DNA of 64,000 nucleotides from Herbaspirillum rhizosphaerae (lineage in GTDB: Bacteria > Pseudomonadota > Gammaproteobacteria > Burkholderiales > Burkholderiaceae_D), in contig NZ_LFLU01000015.1 of NCBI RefSeq assembly GCF_001189965.1, forward strand, positions 1 through 64,000, read 5' to 3'. Position 1 is the stretch's first letter. Each line of letters opens with the position of its first letter. Below, piece by piece: positions 17,774 through 27,399 of this stretch. The notes below the pieces were generated by a model. It ran no database searches. It was not told the origin of the DNA and saw nothing but the letters and a program-made list of their open reading frames with translations. A program made the position numbers and the translations under genes.

Positions 17774-19516
17774 TTAAAGCGGCTGAATGCTGAGGCGGCT
17801 GATGTTGTCGCCCGCCACGTTGTTGCGATTCGAAAAATGCCAGCGCTGCTGGTGATAGCGCGCCACGGTTTCACGATGGGCGATGCTGACGATGGCAGAC
17901 TGCGGCAGCTCTTCCTGCAGCAGCGAATACAGCGCCTCTTCGGTTTCGCCGTCCATGGCGCTGCTGGCTTCGTCGAGGAAAACCACTTCCGGACGCGTGA
18001 GGAATACGCGCGCAAACGCCAGCCGTTGCTGCTCGCCGGGCGACAGGCGGTTGCCCCAGTTGTTGTAGACGTCGAGCTGCCCCTTGAGATGCGACAGGCG
18101 GCACAGGTCGAGGTAATGGCACATCGCCAGATCGGTATAGGCGCCGTCATCTGCCGGATACGCCAGCGCCGAGCGCAGCGTGCCGATCGGCAGATAGCTG
18201 GCTTGCGGCACGAACATCAGTTTGCTCTTGTGCGGGATCTGGATGTCGCCGCCGCCATACGGCCAGATGCCGGCAATCGCGCGGAACAGCGTCGACTTGC
18301 CGCAACCGGAAGGACCGCTGACCAGGATGCGCTCGCCGGCATGGATCGCACCGTTGACGTCGCCGATCAGCACGCTGCCGTCAGGCAGCGCGAGGTCAAC
18401 CTTGTCGAGCAGGATGGCGCCGACGTTGTTGCGTTCCACCGAGATGCTGGCGGGCTGTTTCTGCGCCTGCTCCACGGCGAGATTGAAACCGGCCAGACGG
18501 TTGATGCTGGCCTTCCAGTCGGCCAGCGTGGTGAAGGTATTGATGAACCATGACAAGGCGTCCTGTACCTGGCCGAAAGCGCTGCTGATCTGCATCAGCG
18601 CGCCCAGGGTGATGGCGCCGGAAAAGTAGCGCGGTGCCGCCACCAGCAACGGGAAAATGTTGGCGAACTGAGCGTAGAAATTAACCGCGATATTCAGGCT
18701 CTTGGTGGTGCGCATGATGGCCCACCAGTTTTGACGGATGTCTTCGAAACGCAGATTGAGTTCGCCGCGTTCGCGCCGCTCGCCGCGATACAGCGCAATT
18801 GCTTCCGCATGTTCGCGGATGCGGATCAGGCCGAAACGATAGTTCGCCTCGAAGCGCTCCTGGTTGAAACTTTGCGAGACCAGCGGTTTGCCGATCCACC
18901 AGATGATCCACGACCCGACGCCCGCGTAGGCGATGGCGAACCACACCATGTAGCCGGGAATGATCCACTCATGGTTCATCAGGGCGAATGACACCGGGCC
19001 GCTGATGGCCCACAGGATGCCGACGAAGGACACCAGCGTCACGGCGCTGGAAATGAAACCCAGCACCAGGCTGATCGTGCTCGATGTCAGCGAGCGCAGA
19101 TCTTCGGCGATACGCTGGTCGGGGTTGTCGGCGATGTGGCCCTGCTCCATGCGGTAGTAGGCCTGATGCGCCAGCCACTTGGCCATGTACTTGTCGGTCA
19201 TCCAGCTGCGCCAGCGGATCTGCAGCGACTGCGTCAGGTAGACACGCGCGGTGGCGACGATGATGTACGGAAAAGCAAGATAGCAGAATTGCCAGAGCAG
19301 GCGCTTGAAAGCAACGTAGTCCTTGTTCTGGATGGAGTCGTACATGGTGCGATTCCAGTCGGTGAAGAGCACGTTGATGTAGACCATGACCAGCACCAGC
19401 GCGATGATGACCGCCAGCAGGCCCCAGGCCTTCCAGCGTTCTTCCGAGATCCAGTACGGTTTGATGAGTTGCCAGATGGCGCGGCGGTCGAAGGCTTTTT
19501 TCTTGTTGGCTGTCAT
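17774..19516 (-). CDS. SbmA/YddA-type ABC transporter, fused permease and ATPase
   Basis: A 580-residue protein from ATG 19516. The N-terminal two thirds carry six membrane segments of the SbmA/BacA-like type (WISEERWKAWGLL, then VYINVLFTDWNRTMYDSIQN, a family hallmark). The C-terminal ATPase has SGPSGCGKSTLFRAIAG as Walker A, SPGEQQRLAFARV as signature and VVFLDEASSAMD as Walker B. E. coli YddA has this architecture and no known substrate; SbmA-like relatives move peptides. It is divergent from another ABC exporter across about 250 bp. Confidence 0.85.
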   Translation of the reverse strand: MTANKKKAFDRRAIWQLIKPYWISEERWKAWGLLAVIIALVLVMVYINVLFTDWNRTMYDSIQNKDYVAFKRLLWQFCYLAFPYIIVATARVYLTQSLQIRWRSWMTDKYMAKWLAHQAYYRMEQGHIADNPDQRIAEDLRSLTSSTISLVLGFISSAVTLVSFVGILWAISGPVSFALMNHEWIIPGYMVWFAIAYAGVGSWIIWWIGKPLVSQSFNQERFEANYRFGLIRIREHAEAIALYRGERRERGELNLRFEDIRQNWWAIMRTTKSLNIAVNFYAQFANIFPLLVAAPRYFSGAITLGALMQISSAFGQVQDALSWFINTFTTLADWKASINRLAGFNLAVEQAQKQPASISVERNNVGAILLDKVDLALPDGSVLIGDVNGAIHAGERILVSGPSGCGKSTLFRAIAGIWPYGGGDIQIPHKSKLMFVPQASYLPIGTLRSALAYPADDGAYTDLAMCHYLDLCRLSHLKGQLDVYNNWGNRLSPGEQQRLAFARVFLTRPEVVFLDEASSAMDGETEEALYSLLQEELPQSAIVSIAHRETVARYHQQRWHFSNRNNVAGDNISRLSIQPL

Positions 19517-19762
19517 GTGAATTCCGGAAGGGTTCTGTGCAAGATCATCTGCGATGATAAGCAATCCGGGAGATTTCGGCTTTGGAATAAATGCAACCAA
19601 GTGCAACCGTGTGCCGGCCGGCGATGTTCGTCAGCCTGCAGCAAGCTACCCGCCCTGTTTTGGTGAACGGGTTAGAATCTCTGTTCTTCGCCGCACCGGT
19701 GCTTGTCCGCATGATTTGCTATCCGCGCGCATCGGTCCTCATGGCGACATTTTGGAGATGGC

Positions 19763-21604
19763 ATGCTCGCATGGTTTGAAAAACTGGTTCACCCCTACCC
19801 TGACAATATTCCCAAGCCGCCGCCGCGCGGCTTCGCCGCTTTCATCTGGGCCTGTACCAAGGGTCTGCGCCGCTACATCGTCGCGATGACGACGCTGACT
19901 GCGATCATCGGCGCGTTTGAAGCGCTGCTGTTTGCCATGATGGGCCGCATCGTCGACTGGCTCAGCCACATCGAGCCGTCGCAATTGTGGACGCAGGAAC
20001 GCAGCAGCCTGATCTGGCTGGCCGTGGTGCTGATCGGCAGCCCGGTGCTGATCGCCTTGCAGACTTTCTTCAAGCATCAGACGCTGGCAGGCGCTTTCCC
20101 GATGATGCTGCGCTGGAAATTCCATCGCCTGATGCTCAACCAGAGCATGAGTTTCTATCAGGACGAATTCGCCGGGCGCGTTGCCGCCAAGGTGATGCAG
20201 ACCGCGCTCGCGGTGCGCGACGTGTGCATGATCATGGGCGACATCCTGGTGTTCGTGATGATCTACTTCGTCACCATGGCGGCGGTGGTCGGCAACTTCG
20301 ACCTGTGGATGCTGCTGCCCTTCTTCGGCTGGCTGGTGCTGTACATGGCGGCGCTGCGCTACTTCGTGCCGCGCCTGTCGAAGGTGGCTCGCAACCAGGC
20401 CGACGCGCGTTCGACGATGACCGGGCGCATCACCGATGCCTACACCAACATCGCCACCGTCAAACTGTTTTCGCATGCCGGCCGCGAAGCCGGTTATGCG
20501 CGCAGCGCGATGCAGGATTTCCTGCTCACGGTGAATCGCCAGATGCGTCTGGTCAGCGGCTTCGAGATCGTCAACCATTCGCTCAACATGGTGCTGATCC
20601 TGTCGACCGCCGGCGTCGCGCTGTGGCTGTGGACGCAAGGCCAGGTCGGCATCGGCGCGGTCGCCGCCGCCACCGCCATGGCGCTGCGCCTGAACGGCAT
20701 CGCGCATTGGGTCATGTGGGAAATGGCGGCGCTGTTCGAACACGTCGGCACCGTGCAGGACGGCATCAACACGCTGTCGCGCGCGCATGAGGTGAAGGAT
20801 TTGCCGGACGCGCAACCCTTGCAGGTGAAGCGCGGCGAACTGCGTTTTGAAGACGTCAGCTTCGCCTACGGCGCCACCGGTCCCGACGCGCGCCAGGTGA
20901 TCGACAAGCTGAACCTGAACATCCGGCCCGGCGAAAAGATCGGCCTGGTCGGACGCTCCGGCGCCGGCAAGTCGACCATCGTCAATCTGCTGCTGCGTTT
21001 TTACGATGTCGAGCAAGGTCGCGTGCTAATCGACGGGCAGGACATCGCGCATGTCACGCAAGACAGCCTGCGCGCGCAGGTCGGCATGGTGACGCAGGAT
21101 ACCTCGTTGCTGCATCGCTCGGTGCGCGACAACATTTTGTATGGCCGTCCCGACGCCGGCGACGACGACATGGTCGCTGCCGCGCGCCGCGCCGAAGCGC
21201 ACGACTTCATCGGCACACTGGCCGATGCGCATGGCCGCAAGGGCTACGACGCCCACGTCGGCGAGCGCGGGGTCAAGCTGTCCGGCGGCCAGCGCCAGCG
21301 CATCGCGATCGCACGCGTGATGTTGAAGGACGCGCCTATCCTGCTGCTGGATGAAGCCACCAGCGCGCTCGATTCGGAAGTGGAAGCGGCCATCCAGGAG
21401 AGTCTGTATCGCCTCATGGAAGGTAAGACCGTGGTCGCCATCGCCCACCGCCTGTCGACCATCGCAGCAATGGACCGGCTGATCGTGCTCGACCAGGGTC
21501 GCATCGTCGAGCAAGGCAGCCATCAGGAACTGCTGGCGCACAACGGCTTGTATGCGCGCCTGTGGTCGCATCAGAGCGGCGGTTTCCTGGGCGAAGAGGC
21601 CTGA
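19763..21604 (+). CDS. ABC exporter, fused permease and ATPase
   Basis: A 613-residue half-transporter: a six-helix type IV exporter domain to about residue 340, then an ATPase with GRSGAGKSTIVNLLLRFYD (Walker A), LSGGQRQRIAIARV (signature) and PILLLDEATSALDS (Walker B). It resembles MsbA/Atm1-type exporters; its N-terminus (LVHPYPDNIPKPPPRGF) is characteristic of a subgroup with no known substrate. It should work as a homodimer in the inner membrane. Lipid, drug or peptide export are all possible. Confidence 0.85.
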   Translation: MLAWFEKLVHPYPDNIPKPPPRGFAAFIWACTKGLRRYIVAMTTLTAIIGAFEALLFAMMGRIVDWLSHIEPSQLWTQERSSLIWLAVVLIGSPVLIALQTFFKHQTLAGAFPMMLRWKFHRLMLNQSMSFYQDEFAGRVAAKVMQTALAVRDVCMIMGDILVFVMIYFVTMAAVVGNFDLWMLLPFFGWLVLYMAALRYFVPRLSKVARNQADARSTMTGRITDAYTNIATVKLFSHAGREAGYARSAMQDFLLTVNRQMRLVSGFEIVNHSLNMVLILSTAGVALWLWTQGQVGIGAVAAATAMALRLNGIAHWVMWEMAALFEHVGTVQDGINTLSRAHEVKDLPDAQPLQVKRGELRFEDVSFAYGATGPDARQVIDKLNLNIRPGEKIGLVGRSGAGKSTIVNLLLRFYDVEQGRVLIDGQDIAHVTQDSLRAQVGMVTQDTSLLHRSVRDNILYGRPDAGDDDMVAAARRAEAHDFIGTLADAHGRKGYDAHVGERGVKLSGGQRQRIAIARVMLKDAPILLLDEATSALDSEVEAAIQESLYRLMEGKTVVAIAHRLSTIAAMDRLIVLDQGRIVEQGSHQELLAHNGLYARLWSHQSGGFLGEEA

Positions 21605-21679
21605 TTCAATGAGTTTGTCCGCTACGCATCGATCACGGTGCGTAGCGGGCGCCTTGGTCCGCGGTGAGCCAGAGGCGAG

Positions 21680-22378
21680 TCAGACGTAGTAACTGTCTTC
21701 CAGCAGCATGTCTTCGAAGAAGGCCCCGTAGGTATGATCAGGATGGCGCAAATGGATCTCCAGGATCCAGCGCATCGCCGACGGCACGCCGTCGAATTCC
21801 GCCAGCGATCCGGTGTGGATCGCCGCATGCGGAAAATCCGAAACACGGTGTCCCGGCAAATCGAAACTCAATTCCCAACCGCGCTTGCGCGCTTCCTGTT
21901 CGGCGAAGGCATACAGCGCTTCGCCGCTCAGCCGCTGCTCGCTCCAGGCGCGTCGTGCGGCGTGAAACACGGCTTCGGCATCTTGCGCGCAGCGTGCGTA
22001 ATCGTCCTGGTTGCCGACGACGAAGGCAGCGCCGCCGTCGCCTTCCCACGCGTCATGGCGCGGCGCAATGTCGATGAAAAAGATGTCGTTCTCCTGCAGC
22101 ACCACGCCGGGCGCGGACGCCTGGCGCATCGGCTTGATGGTGTTGCGGCCGAAGCGCACGCGGGTCGGATGCCAGCTCAGTGCGAGGCCGGCGTCGATCA
22201 GGACTTGTCTGGCCATGGCGACGGCGTCTTCTTCCACCATGCCGGGCTTGACCCGTGCAGCGATGTCGCGGATTGCCTGGCGCGTCTTGTTGCGCGCGGC
22301 GAGCATGCCGTCGACGGAAAAAGCAGGGCCGATCCGCTCGGCATCGCCGGTCTCCATGGTGGCGGTTGAAGTGTTCAT
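21680..22378 (-). CDS. M24-family metallopeptidase
   Basis: A 232-residue single-domain pita-bread peptidase from ATG 22378. Metal ligands can be placed as IDIAPRHDAWEGDGG (two aspartates), DLPGHRVSDFPHAAIH (histidine) and late glutamates in WILEIHLRHPD and AFFED. It is related to methionine aminopeptidase and Xaa-Pro dipeptidase, but is short and lacks the creatinase N-domain. The substrate is unknown. It is divergent from the AraC-type regulator across 235 bp, which may control it. Confidence 0.8.
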   Translation of the reverse strand: MNTSTATMETGDAERIGPAFSVDGMLAARNKTRQAIRDIAARVKPGMVEEDAVAMARQVLIDAGLALSWHPTRVRFGRNTIKPMRQASAPGVVLQENDIFFIDIAPRHDAWEGDGGAAFVVGNQDDYARCAQDAEAVFHAARRAWSEQRLSGEALYAFAEQEARKRGWELSFDLPGHRVSDFPHAAIHTGSLAEFDGVPSAMRWILEIHLRHPDHTYGAFFEDMLLEDSYYV

Positions 22379-22613
22379 GTGTTCTCCTGAAGAGTGTGCA
22401 AAAGAACGCACACCATGCACGTCCCCGATGGAGAAAATTATCGGCGGCGGCGCACAGCAAAGACAGCGCCGCGAGGACGCGTTGACAGCCATCCTGCGGC
22501 GTTTTTCTGCCACGGACAGCTTTGGGGCCACGCGAAGGCAACCACGGCGCTATGATGCTTCTGTGCGCTTCTGCATCTAACCGTTTCCTCACGCTTCTTC
22601 ACCATCATCTGCC

Positions 22614-23609
22614 ATGCCTACTGTCGCCCTGCTGGTGTTTCCCGGAGTTCAGGCGCTGGATGTTTCCGGCCCGCTGGATGTATTCGCCGAAGCCAATCGC
22701 TTTTTGCTGCCGCAGCAGCACTATCATCTGCAGGTAGTCGGCAGCACGCGTGATGCGATTGCCTGTTCCAACGGCATGCAGATCGTGCCGCACCGGCATT
22801 ACAGCGAAGCTGATGATGCCGTCGATCTGCTGCTGGTAGCCGGCGGCCCGGCGCTGCCGCAACATGCGCGCGATGCGGCGTTGAGCGACTGGCTGATCGA
22901 GGCCGCGCAACGGGCCGGGCGATATGGCTCGATCTGCAATGGCGCATTCCTGCTGGCGCGCGCCGGGCTGTTGAGCGGCAAGCGCGTGACCACGCATTGG
23001 AACGATGCGGCGGCGCTGGCGCGCGATTTCCCCGATGTCGAAGTCGACGCCGATCGCATCTATCTGCGCGATGGCAAACTGGTGACGTCCGCCGGCGTGA
23101 CTGCCGGCATCGATCTGTCGCTGGCGCTGCTGGCGGAAGACATGGGGCAGGAAGTCGCGCTCAATGTCGCCAAGCGGCTGGTGGTGTTCATGCAACGCAG
23201 CGGCGGGCAATCGCAGTTCAGTCCTTATCTCACACCCTACGCCGAAGAGATGTCGCTGGTCGGCCAGGTGCAGCATTACGTGCGCGAACATTTGCAGGAC
23301 AAGCTCAGCGTCGACGTGCTGGCGAAAGTGGTCGCCAGCAGCCCGCGCAATTTCGCGCGCGTGTTCGCCCGCGATGCACGCATGACGCCGGCGGAATTCA
23401 TCGAGAGTGCGCGCGTCGATGCGGCGCGTGTGATGCTGGAGAGTTCAGCGGCGCCGCTGAAGACGGTGGCTTACCGTTGCGGCTTCCGCGATGCGAGCCA
23501 CATGCGCGTGGTGTTCCAGCGGCGGCTGGGGATCAGCGCGCAGCAGTACCGCGATAATTTTTCTTCCGGAAAAGTGGAGTTCGACGCTGCGGCTGCAGCG
23601 GAGGATTGA
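22614..23609 (+). CDS. GlxA-family transcriptional regulator
   Basis: A 331-residue regulator with an N-terminal DJ-1/PfpI-like domain (VALLVFPGVQALDVSGPLDV, and YGSICNGAFLLARAGLL carrying the nucleophile-elbow cysteine) and a C-terminal AraC DNA-binding domain with two helix-turn-helix units (TPAEFIESARVDAARVML, then RCGFRDASHMRVVFQRRLG). Relatives control catabolism of amines or arginine. Its neighbour, the divergent M24 peptidase, is a likely target. Confidence 0.9.
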   Translation: MPTVALLVFPGVQALDVSGPLDVFAEANRFLLPQQHYHLQVVGSTRDAIACSNGMQIVPHRHYSEADDAVDLLLVAGGPALPQHARDAALSDWLIEAAQRAGRYGSICNGAFLLARAGLLSGKRVTTHWNDAAALARDFPDVEVDADRIYLRDGKLVTSAGVTAGIDLSLALLAEDMGQEVALNVAKRLVVFMQRSGGQSQFSPYLTPYAEEMSLVGQVQHYVREHLQDKLSVDVLAKVVASSPRNFARVFARDARMTPAEFIESARVDAARVMLESSAAPLKTVAYRCGFRDASHMRVVFQRRLGISAQQYRDNFSSGKVEFDAAAAAED

Positions 23610-23680
23610 GCTGCGGGCGCGACCGGCATGCAGCCGGTGCGCGTTGAGCTGCTTACTGCTTAGTGCTTACTGCTCACTTC

Positions 23681-24598
23681 TTATTGTTCAACCGCTTCGC
23701 CGCGCAGGCGCGCGATCACGCCGTCGAGCGCGTCGAGCCCGGCAAAGCTGATGATGAGCTGGCCCTTGTTCTTGGCGCCGGTCTTGATCGACACCTGCGT
23801 GGCCAGGATGTCGGACAGTTCTTCTTCCAGGCGCGCGATATCGCGCGATTTTTCCTTGCCGCCATTGCCGTTACCATGAGGCTTGTTCGATGCGGCTTGT
23901 TCGGCAGTCGTACGCACCACCAGCTTTTCGGCTTCGCGCACCGACATGCGCTTGGCCACGACCTGGTTCGCCAGATTGATCTGGGTGGCGGAGTCGACGG
24001 CCAGCAAAGCGCGTGCGTGGCCCATGTCGATATCGCCGGCCATCAGCATGGTCTGCACCGGCTTGGCCAGGTTCAGCAAACGCAACAGGTTGGATACTGC
24101 GCTGCGCGAGCGGCCGACGGCGACCGCAGCTTGTTCGTGCGTGAAGTTGAAATCGGTGATGAGGCGATGGATACCCTGCGCTTCTTCCAGCGGATTCAGG
24201 TCTTCGCGCTGCATGTTTTCGATCAGCGCCATGGCGGCGGTGGTCTGATCGTCGACGTTCTTCACCAGCACCGGCACTTCGGTCAGGCCGGCAATCTTGG
24301 CGGCACGGAAGCGGCGCTCGCCGGCGATGATTTCGTAGATGTCCTTGCCGTTGTTCTGGCCGATGGAGCGAATCAAAATCGGTTGCAGCAGGCCCTGTTC
24401 CTTGATCGATGCAGCGAGCTCGTTGAGCGCGCCCTCGTCCATGCGGCTGCGCGGCTGATACTTGCCGGCCTGCAGATCCGTGACCGGCATCACCGATGGC
24501 GAACCAGCGACCACCGGCTCGTCTTCGGTCATGTCGGAAGATCCGCCGAGCAGTGCGTCGAGACCGCGGCCGAGGCCTTTTGATTTTTTGGTTGCCAT
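23681..24598 (-). CDS. parB: Chromosome-partitioning protein ParB
   Basis: A 305-residue ParB that loads on parS and spreads as a CTP-dependent clamp. The N-terminus KGLGRGLDALLGG is the usual ParA-contact segment. The CTP-binding motif IIAGERRFRAAK lies near residue 90, and the helix-turn-helix (FTHEQAAVAVGRSRSAVSN) near 150. The C-terminal dimer domain closes the protein. It follows parA by 60 bp. Two perfect parS sites lie 5 kb away at 29,466 and 29,578. Confidence 0.97.
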   Translation of the reverse strand: MATKKSKGLGRGLDALLGGSSDMTEDEPVVAGSPSVMPVTDLQAGKYQPRSRMDEGALNELAASIKEQGLLQPILIRSIGQNNGKDIYEIIAGERRFRAAKIAGLTEVPVLVKNVDDQTTAAMALIENMQREDLNPLEEAQGIHRLITDFNFTHEQAAVAVGRSRSAVSNLLRLLNLAKPVQTMLMAGDIDMGHARALLAVDSATQINLANQVVAKRMSVREAEKLVVRTTAEQAASNKPHGNGNGGKEKSRDIARLEEELSDILATQVSIKTGAKNKGQLIISFAGLDALDGVIARLRGEAVEQ

Positions 24599-24658
24599 CT
24601 TTTACCTACCTGTTTCTGAAGTGCTGATTACTGAAATTATTTATATCGTTTATAACGA

Positions 24659-25429
24659 TCATAGCGTCTTGATGCGTTCGACCATTTCTGCGCCGAACGC
24701 GATATACGCCTGCGCGCCCTTCGATGCCGCGTCGAAATTCACGCCCGGCATGCCGTAGGACGGCGCTTCCGCCAGACGCACGTTGCGCGGGATGACGGTC
24801 TTGAATACCTTGTCGCCGAAATGCTGCTCGAGCTGGTCGGAGACCTGCTGCGACAGTGTCATGCGCGGGTCGAACATGACGCGCAGCAAGCCGATGATCT
24901 TGAGATCGGGATTGAGCTTGGCGTGCACTTTCTTGATGGTGTTGACGAGGTCGGACAAACCTTCCAGCGCATAGTATTCGCACTGCATCGGGATCACCAC
25001 GCCGTGCGCCGAGCACAGGCCGTTCAAGGTCAGCAGCGACAGCGCCGGCGGGCAATCGATGAGGATGAAATCGTAGTCGTCGGCGACGGCGGCGAAGGCG
25101 TCTTTCAGTCGCTTCTCGCGGTTGTCGAGTTCGACCATTTCGACTTCGGCGCCGGCCAGTTCGCGGTTGGCGGGCAGCACGTCGAAATTGCCGCTTTCGG
25201 AACGCTTGCGCACGCTCTTGATGTCGGACATGCCGAGCAGCACTTCATAGATCGAACCCTGCAGCTCGGCCTTGTTGATGCCGGAACCCATGGTCGCATT
25301 GCCCTGCGGATCGAGGTCGGCCAGCAGCACGCGCTGATTGTGCTGCGCCAGACCGGCGGCGAGATTGACTGCTGTGGTGGTTTTACCGACGCCGCCTTTT
25401 TGATTCGCAACGCAAAAGATTTTAGCCAT
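24659..25429 (-). CDS. parA: Chromosome-partitioning ATPase ParA
   Basis: A 256-residue deviant Walker ATPase. Residues 9-17 read QKGGVGKTT, with both signature lysines, and FILIDCPPALSLLTLNGL is the switch/Walker B region. It forms a DNA-bound gradient that moves ParB-parS complexes to the cell poles. The gene is the upstream partner of parB in the mnmG-rsmG-parA-parB arrangement, here interrupted by two other genes. Confidence 0.97.
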   Translation of the reverse strand: MAKIFCVANQKGGVGKTTTAVNLAAGLAQHNQRVLLADLDPQGNATMGSGINKAELQGSIYEVLLGMSDIKSVRKRSESGNFDVLPANRELAGAEVEMVELDNREKRLKDAFAAVADDYDFILIDCPPALSLLTLNGLCSAHGVVIPMQCEYYALEGLSDLVNTIKKVHAKLNPDLKIIGLLRVMFDPRMTLSQQVSDQLEQHFGDKVFKTVIPRNVRLAEAPSYGMPGVNFDAASKGAQAYIAFGAEMVERIKTL

Positions 25430-25487
25430 AGGTTCTTTTTAGTGAATGTTCCGTTGGTGCTCAGGGTTGATGCAATGCTGCTTGTGT

Positions 25488-26120
25488 TCAGTGAGTGCTC
25501 AGTTTGATGCCGAAACCGATCAGGAAAATACCTGCCGCCCGCGACGCCAGCCTGGCGATCGTGCGGTTGTGCGCCAGGCGCTTTGCCGCGGCGTTTCCTG
25601 CCAGGACCAGCAGACTGCCATAGATCAGGGTGCAAGTGCAAATTACCGCGCCCATGGTGAGGAAAGTCGCCGCGCCCTGCTGCGTCGCCGGGTCGATGAA
25701 CAGCGGAAAGAAGGCCATGTAAAACACGATCGCCTTCGGATTCATCAAGGTCACGAAAAAGCCGCGGCGGAAATCCGCCATGTTCGAAAACGGCACCACC
25801 GAAGATCCGCCCTCTTCCCTGGCGAACAGCAGGCGCGCGCCGAGATAGGCAAGATACGCCGCGCCGATATATTGCATTCCCTTGAACAGCAAGGGATTTG
25901 CGTGCAACAGCGCAGCCACGCCGATCGCCGCCAGGAACATCAGCACGATATCGCCCAGCATCAGCCCGGCAATCGCGGCAAAGCCGCCGCGCAAACCATG
26001 CTTGGCCGAACAGGTCAGCACGCAGAACGTGCCGGGGCCCGGCAGCATCAGGAACACCACGGTCGCAGCGACCAGTTGCCAGACGTCGGTGATGCCCATG
26101 GTATGAAACAATGCTTGCAT
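25488..26120 (-). CDS. LysE/RhtB-family amino-acid exporter
   Basis: A 210-residue inner-membrane protein with six predicted helices. The start FHTMGITDVWQLVAATVVFLMLPGPGTFCVL includes the conserved PGP motif after the first helix, and later AFYMAFFPLF-type and GFGIKL-type segments are typical. Family members export basic or neutral amino acids or homoserine. It is one of two genes sitting between rsmG and parA and is 58 bp upstream of parA. Confidence 0.88.
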   Translation of the reverse strand: MQALFHTMGITDVWQLVAATVVFLMLPGPGTFCVLTCSAKHGLRGGFAAIAGLMLGDIVLMFLAAIGVAALLHANPLLFKGMQYIGAAYLAYLGARLLFAREEGGSSVVPFSNMADFRRGFFVTLMNPKAIVFYMAFFPLFIDPATQQGAATFLTMGAVICTCTLIYGSLLVLAGNAAAKRLAHNRTIARLASRAAGIFLIGFGIKLSTH

Positions 26121-26170
26121 GATGTCTCCTCGTTGTCGCTGTATTACGTTGTACGTGATCGTTACTGCGG

Positions 26171-26725
26171 TTACTGCTGCGGCGTCTTGACCAGCTTCGA
26201 CGTATCAAAGCCCTGCTTGGTGGCGTTGTTCACCGCCGCTTCGTATTCCGCGGTCGACAGCGCCGGCTTGCGCGACAAGATCCACAGATAATCGCGCGAC
26301 GGCGTGCCGACGGTGGCGACGGAATACTCCGGATCCAGATCGATGATCCAGTAGTCGCCCCACACCAGCGGGAACCATGCCAGCCAGGCCGGTGCAAAGC
26401 GCACTTGCAGTTTGGCGTTGCTGCTGCCTTCAATGACACGCGCCAGGCCGTCGGCCTGGTCGAGCACGCCGCCTTCCACCTTGCAGCGGTTGATGACATC
26501 GACATCGCCGTCAGGGCGTGCGCGATATTCCGCCGTCACGTTGGCGATGCATTTTTTCTGGAAGCTGTTGGGAAAGCGCGCGATTTCATACCACTTGCCG
26601 ACGTAGCGTTTGAGGTCCACCGACGGTACGGTGACGACTTCCTGCGCCATGGCCGGCAATGCCGCAGCAGCGGCGCAGACCAGCGTCAGGGAAGAAAGCA
26701 AACGACGGGCAAGCAGGGTATTCAT
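26171..26725 (-). CDS. Bacterial lipocalin (Blc-like)
   Basis: A 184-residue protein with an N-terminal signal peptide ending near AMAQEVV. The lipocalin signature KRYVGKWYEIARFPNSFQ is near residue 38, followed by VTAEYRARPDGDVDVINRC and the late RDYLWILSRKP motif. There is no lipobox cysteine at the signal cleavage, so unlike E. coli Blc it seems periplasmic rather than lipid-anchored. It would bind lysophospholipids or fatty acids in envelope stress. It starts directly after the rsmG stop. Confidence 0.9.
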   Translation of the reverse strand: MNTLLARRLLSSLTLVCAAAAALPAMAQEVVTVPSVDLKRYVGKWYEIARFPNSFQKKCIANVTAEYRARPDGDVDVINRCKVEGGVLDQADGLARVIEGSSNAKLQVRFAPAWLAWFPLVWGDYWIIDLDPEYSVATVGTPSRDYLWILSRKPALSTAEYEAAVNNATKQGFDTSKLVKTPQQ

Positions 26726-27394
26726 TCAAGACCTTTCAATGAAGATCAGATGGCGTTCGGCGTCCAGACCGGGCACCTGCAAGGCTTCGGTGCGGGCGAC
26801 TTTCCATCCTTCCGGAAGACGGGCAATTTCATCCTGCGGCATCACGCCTTTGAGCGCGATGTAATGACCGCCGGCTTGCAGCAGATGATTCGACCAGTTA
26901 ACGAAGTCGTTGAGTTCCGCAAACGCGCGCGAAGTAATCACATCGAATAGTTGCTCAACCTGCAACTGTTCAACGCGAGCGGTATAAACCGACACATTGC
27001 TCAATTGCAACTCCGCCTTGGCTTGCGTCAGGAAGGCGGTTTTCTTGTGCACCGTATCGATCATGGAAACCCGCATGTCCGGCTGCGCCTCGGCTGCCCA
27101 GATGGCCAGCACGATGCCCGGCAAACCGCCGCCGGCGCCGACGTCCAGCACATTGGCGGCGCCGTCGAAGGCCTTGACCACGGCCAGCGAGTCCAGCAAA
27201 TGATGCGTCATCATTTGCGCCGGGTCGCGCAGGGCGGTCAGGTTGTAGGTGCGGTTCCACTTCGCCATGAGCGCGAGGTAGGCCAGCAGTTTCTGCTGCT
27301 GGGCGGCGCTGAGCGCAAGGCCGAGGGCTGCGGCGCCGGCGCTCAGGGTGTCGGCCAGTTTGGTGTCGGGGGATGTATTGGTAGTCGTGTTCAA
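26726..27394 (-). CDS. rsmG: 16S rRNA (guanine-N7)-methyltransferase RsmG
   Basis: A 222-residue SAM-dependent methyltransferase acting on G527 of 16S rRNA (E. coli numbering). The SAM loop [17 protein letters not shown] is at about residue 87, and [16 protein letters not shown] carries the later conserved arginine. It lies 5 bp after mnmG, the usual gidA-gidB order. An N-terminal extension of some 20 residues is present. Confidence 0.96.
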   Translation of the reverse strand: MNTTTNTSPDTKLADTLSAGAAALGLALSAAQQQKLLAYLALMAKWNRTYNLTALRDPAQMMTHHLLDSLAVVKAFDGAANVLDVGAGGGLPGIVLAIWAAEAQPDMRVSMIDTVHKKTAFLTQAKAELQLSNVSVYTARVEQLQVEQLFDVITSRAFAELNDFVNWSNHLLQAGGHYIALKGVMPQDEIARLPEGWKVARTEALQVPGLDAERHLIFIERS

Positions 27395-27399
27395 AATAC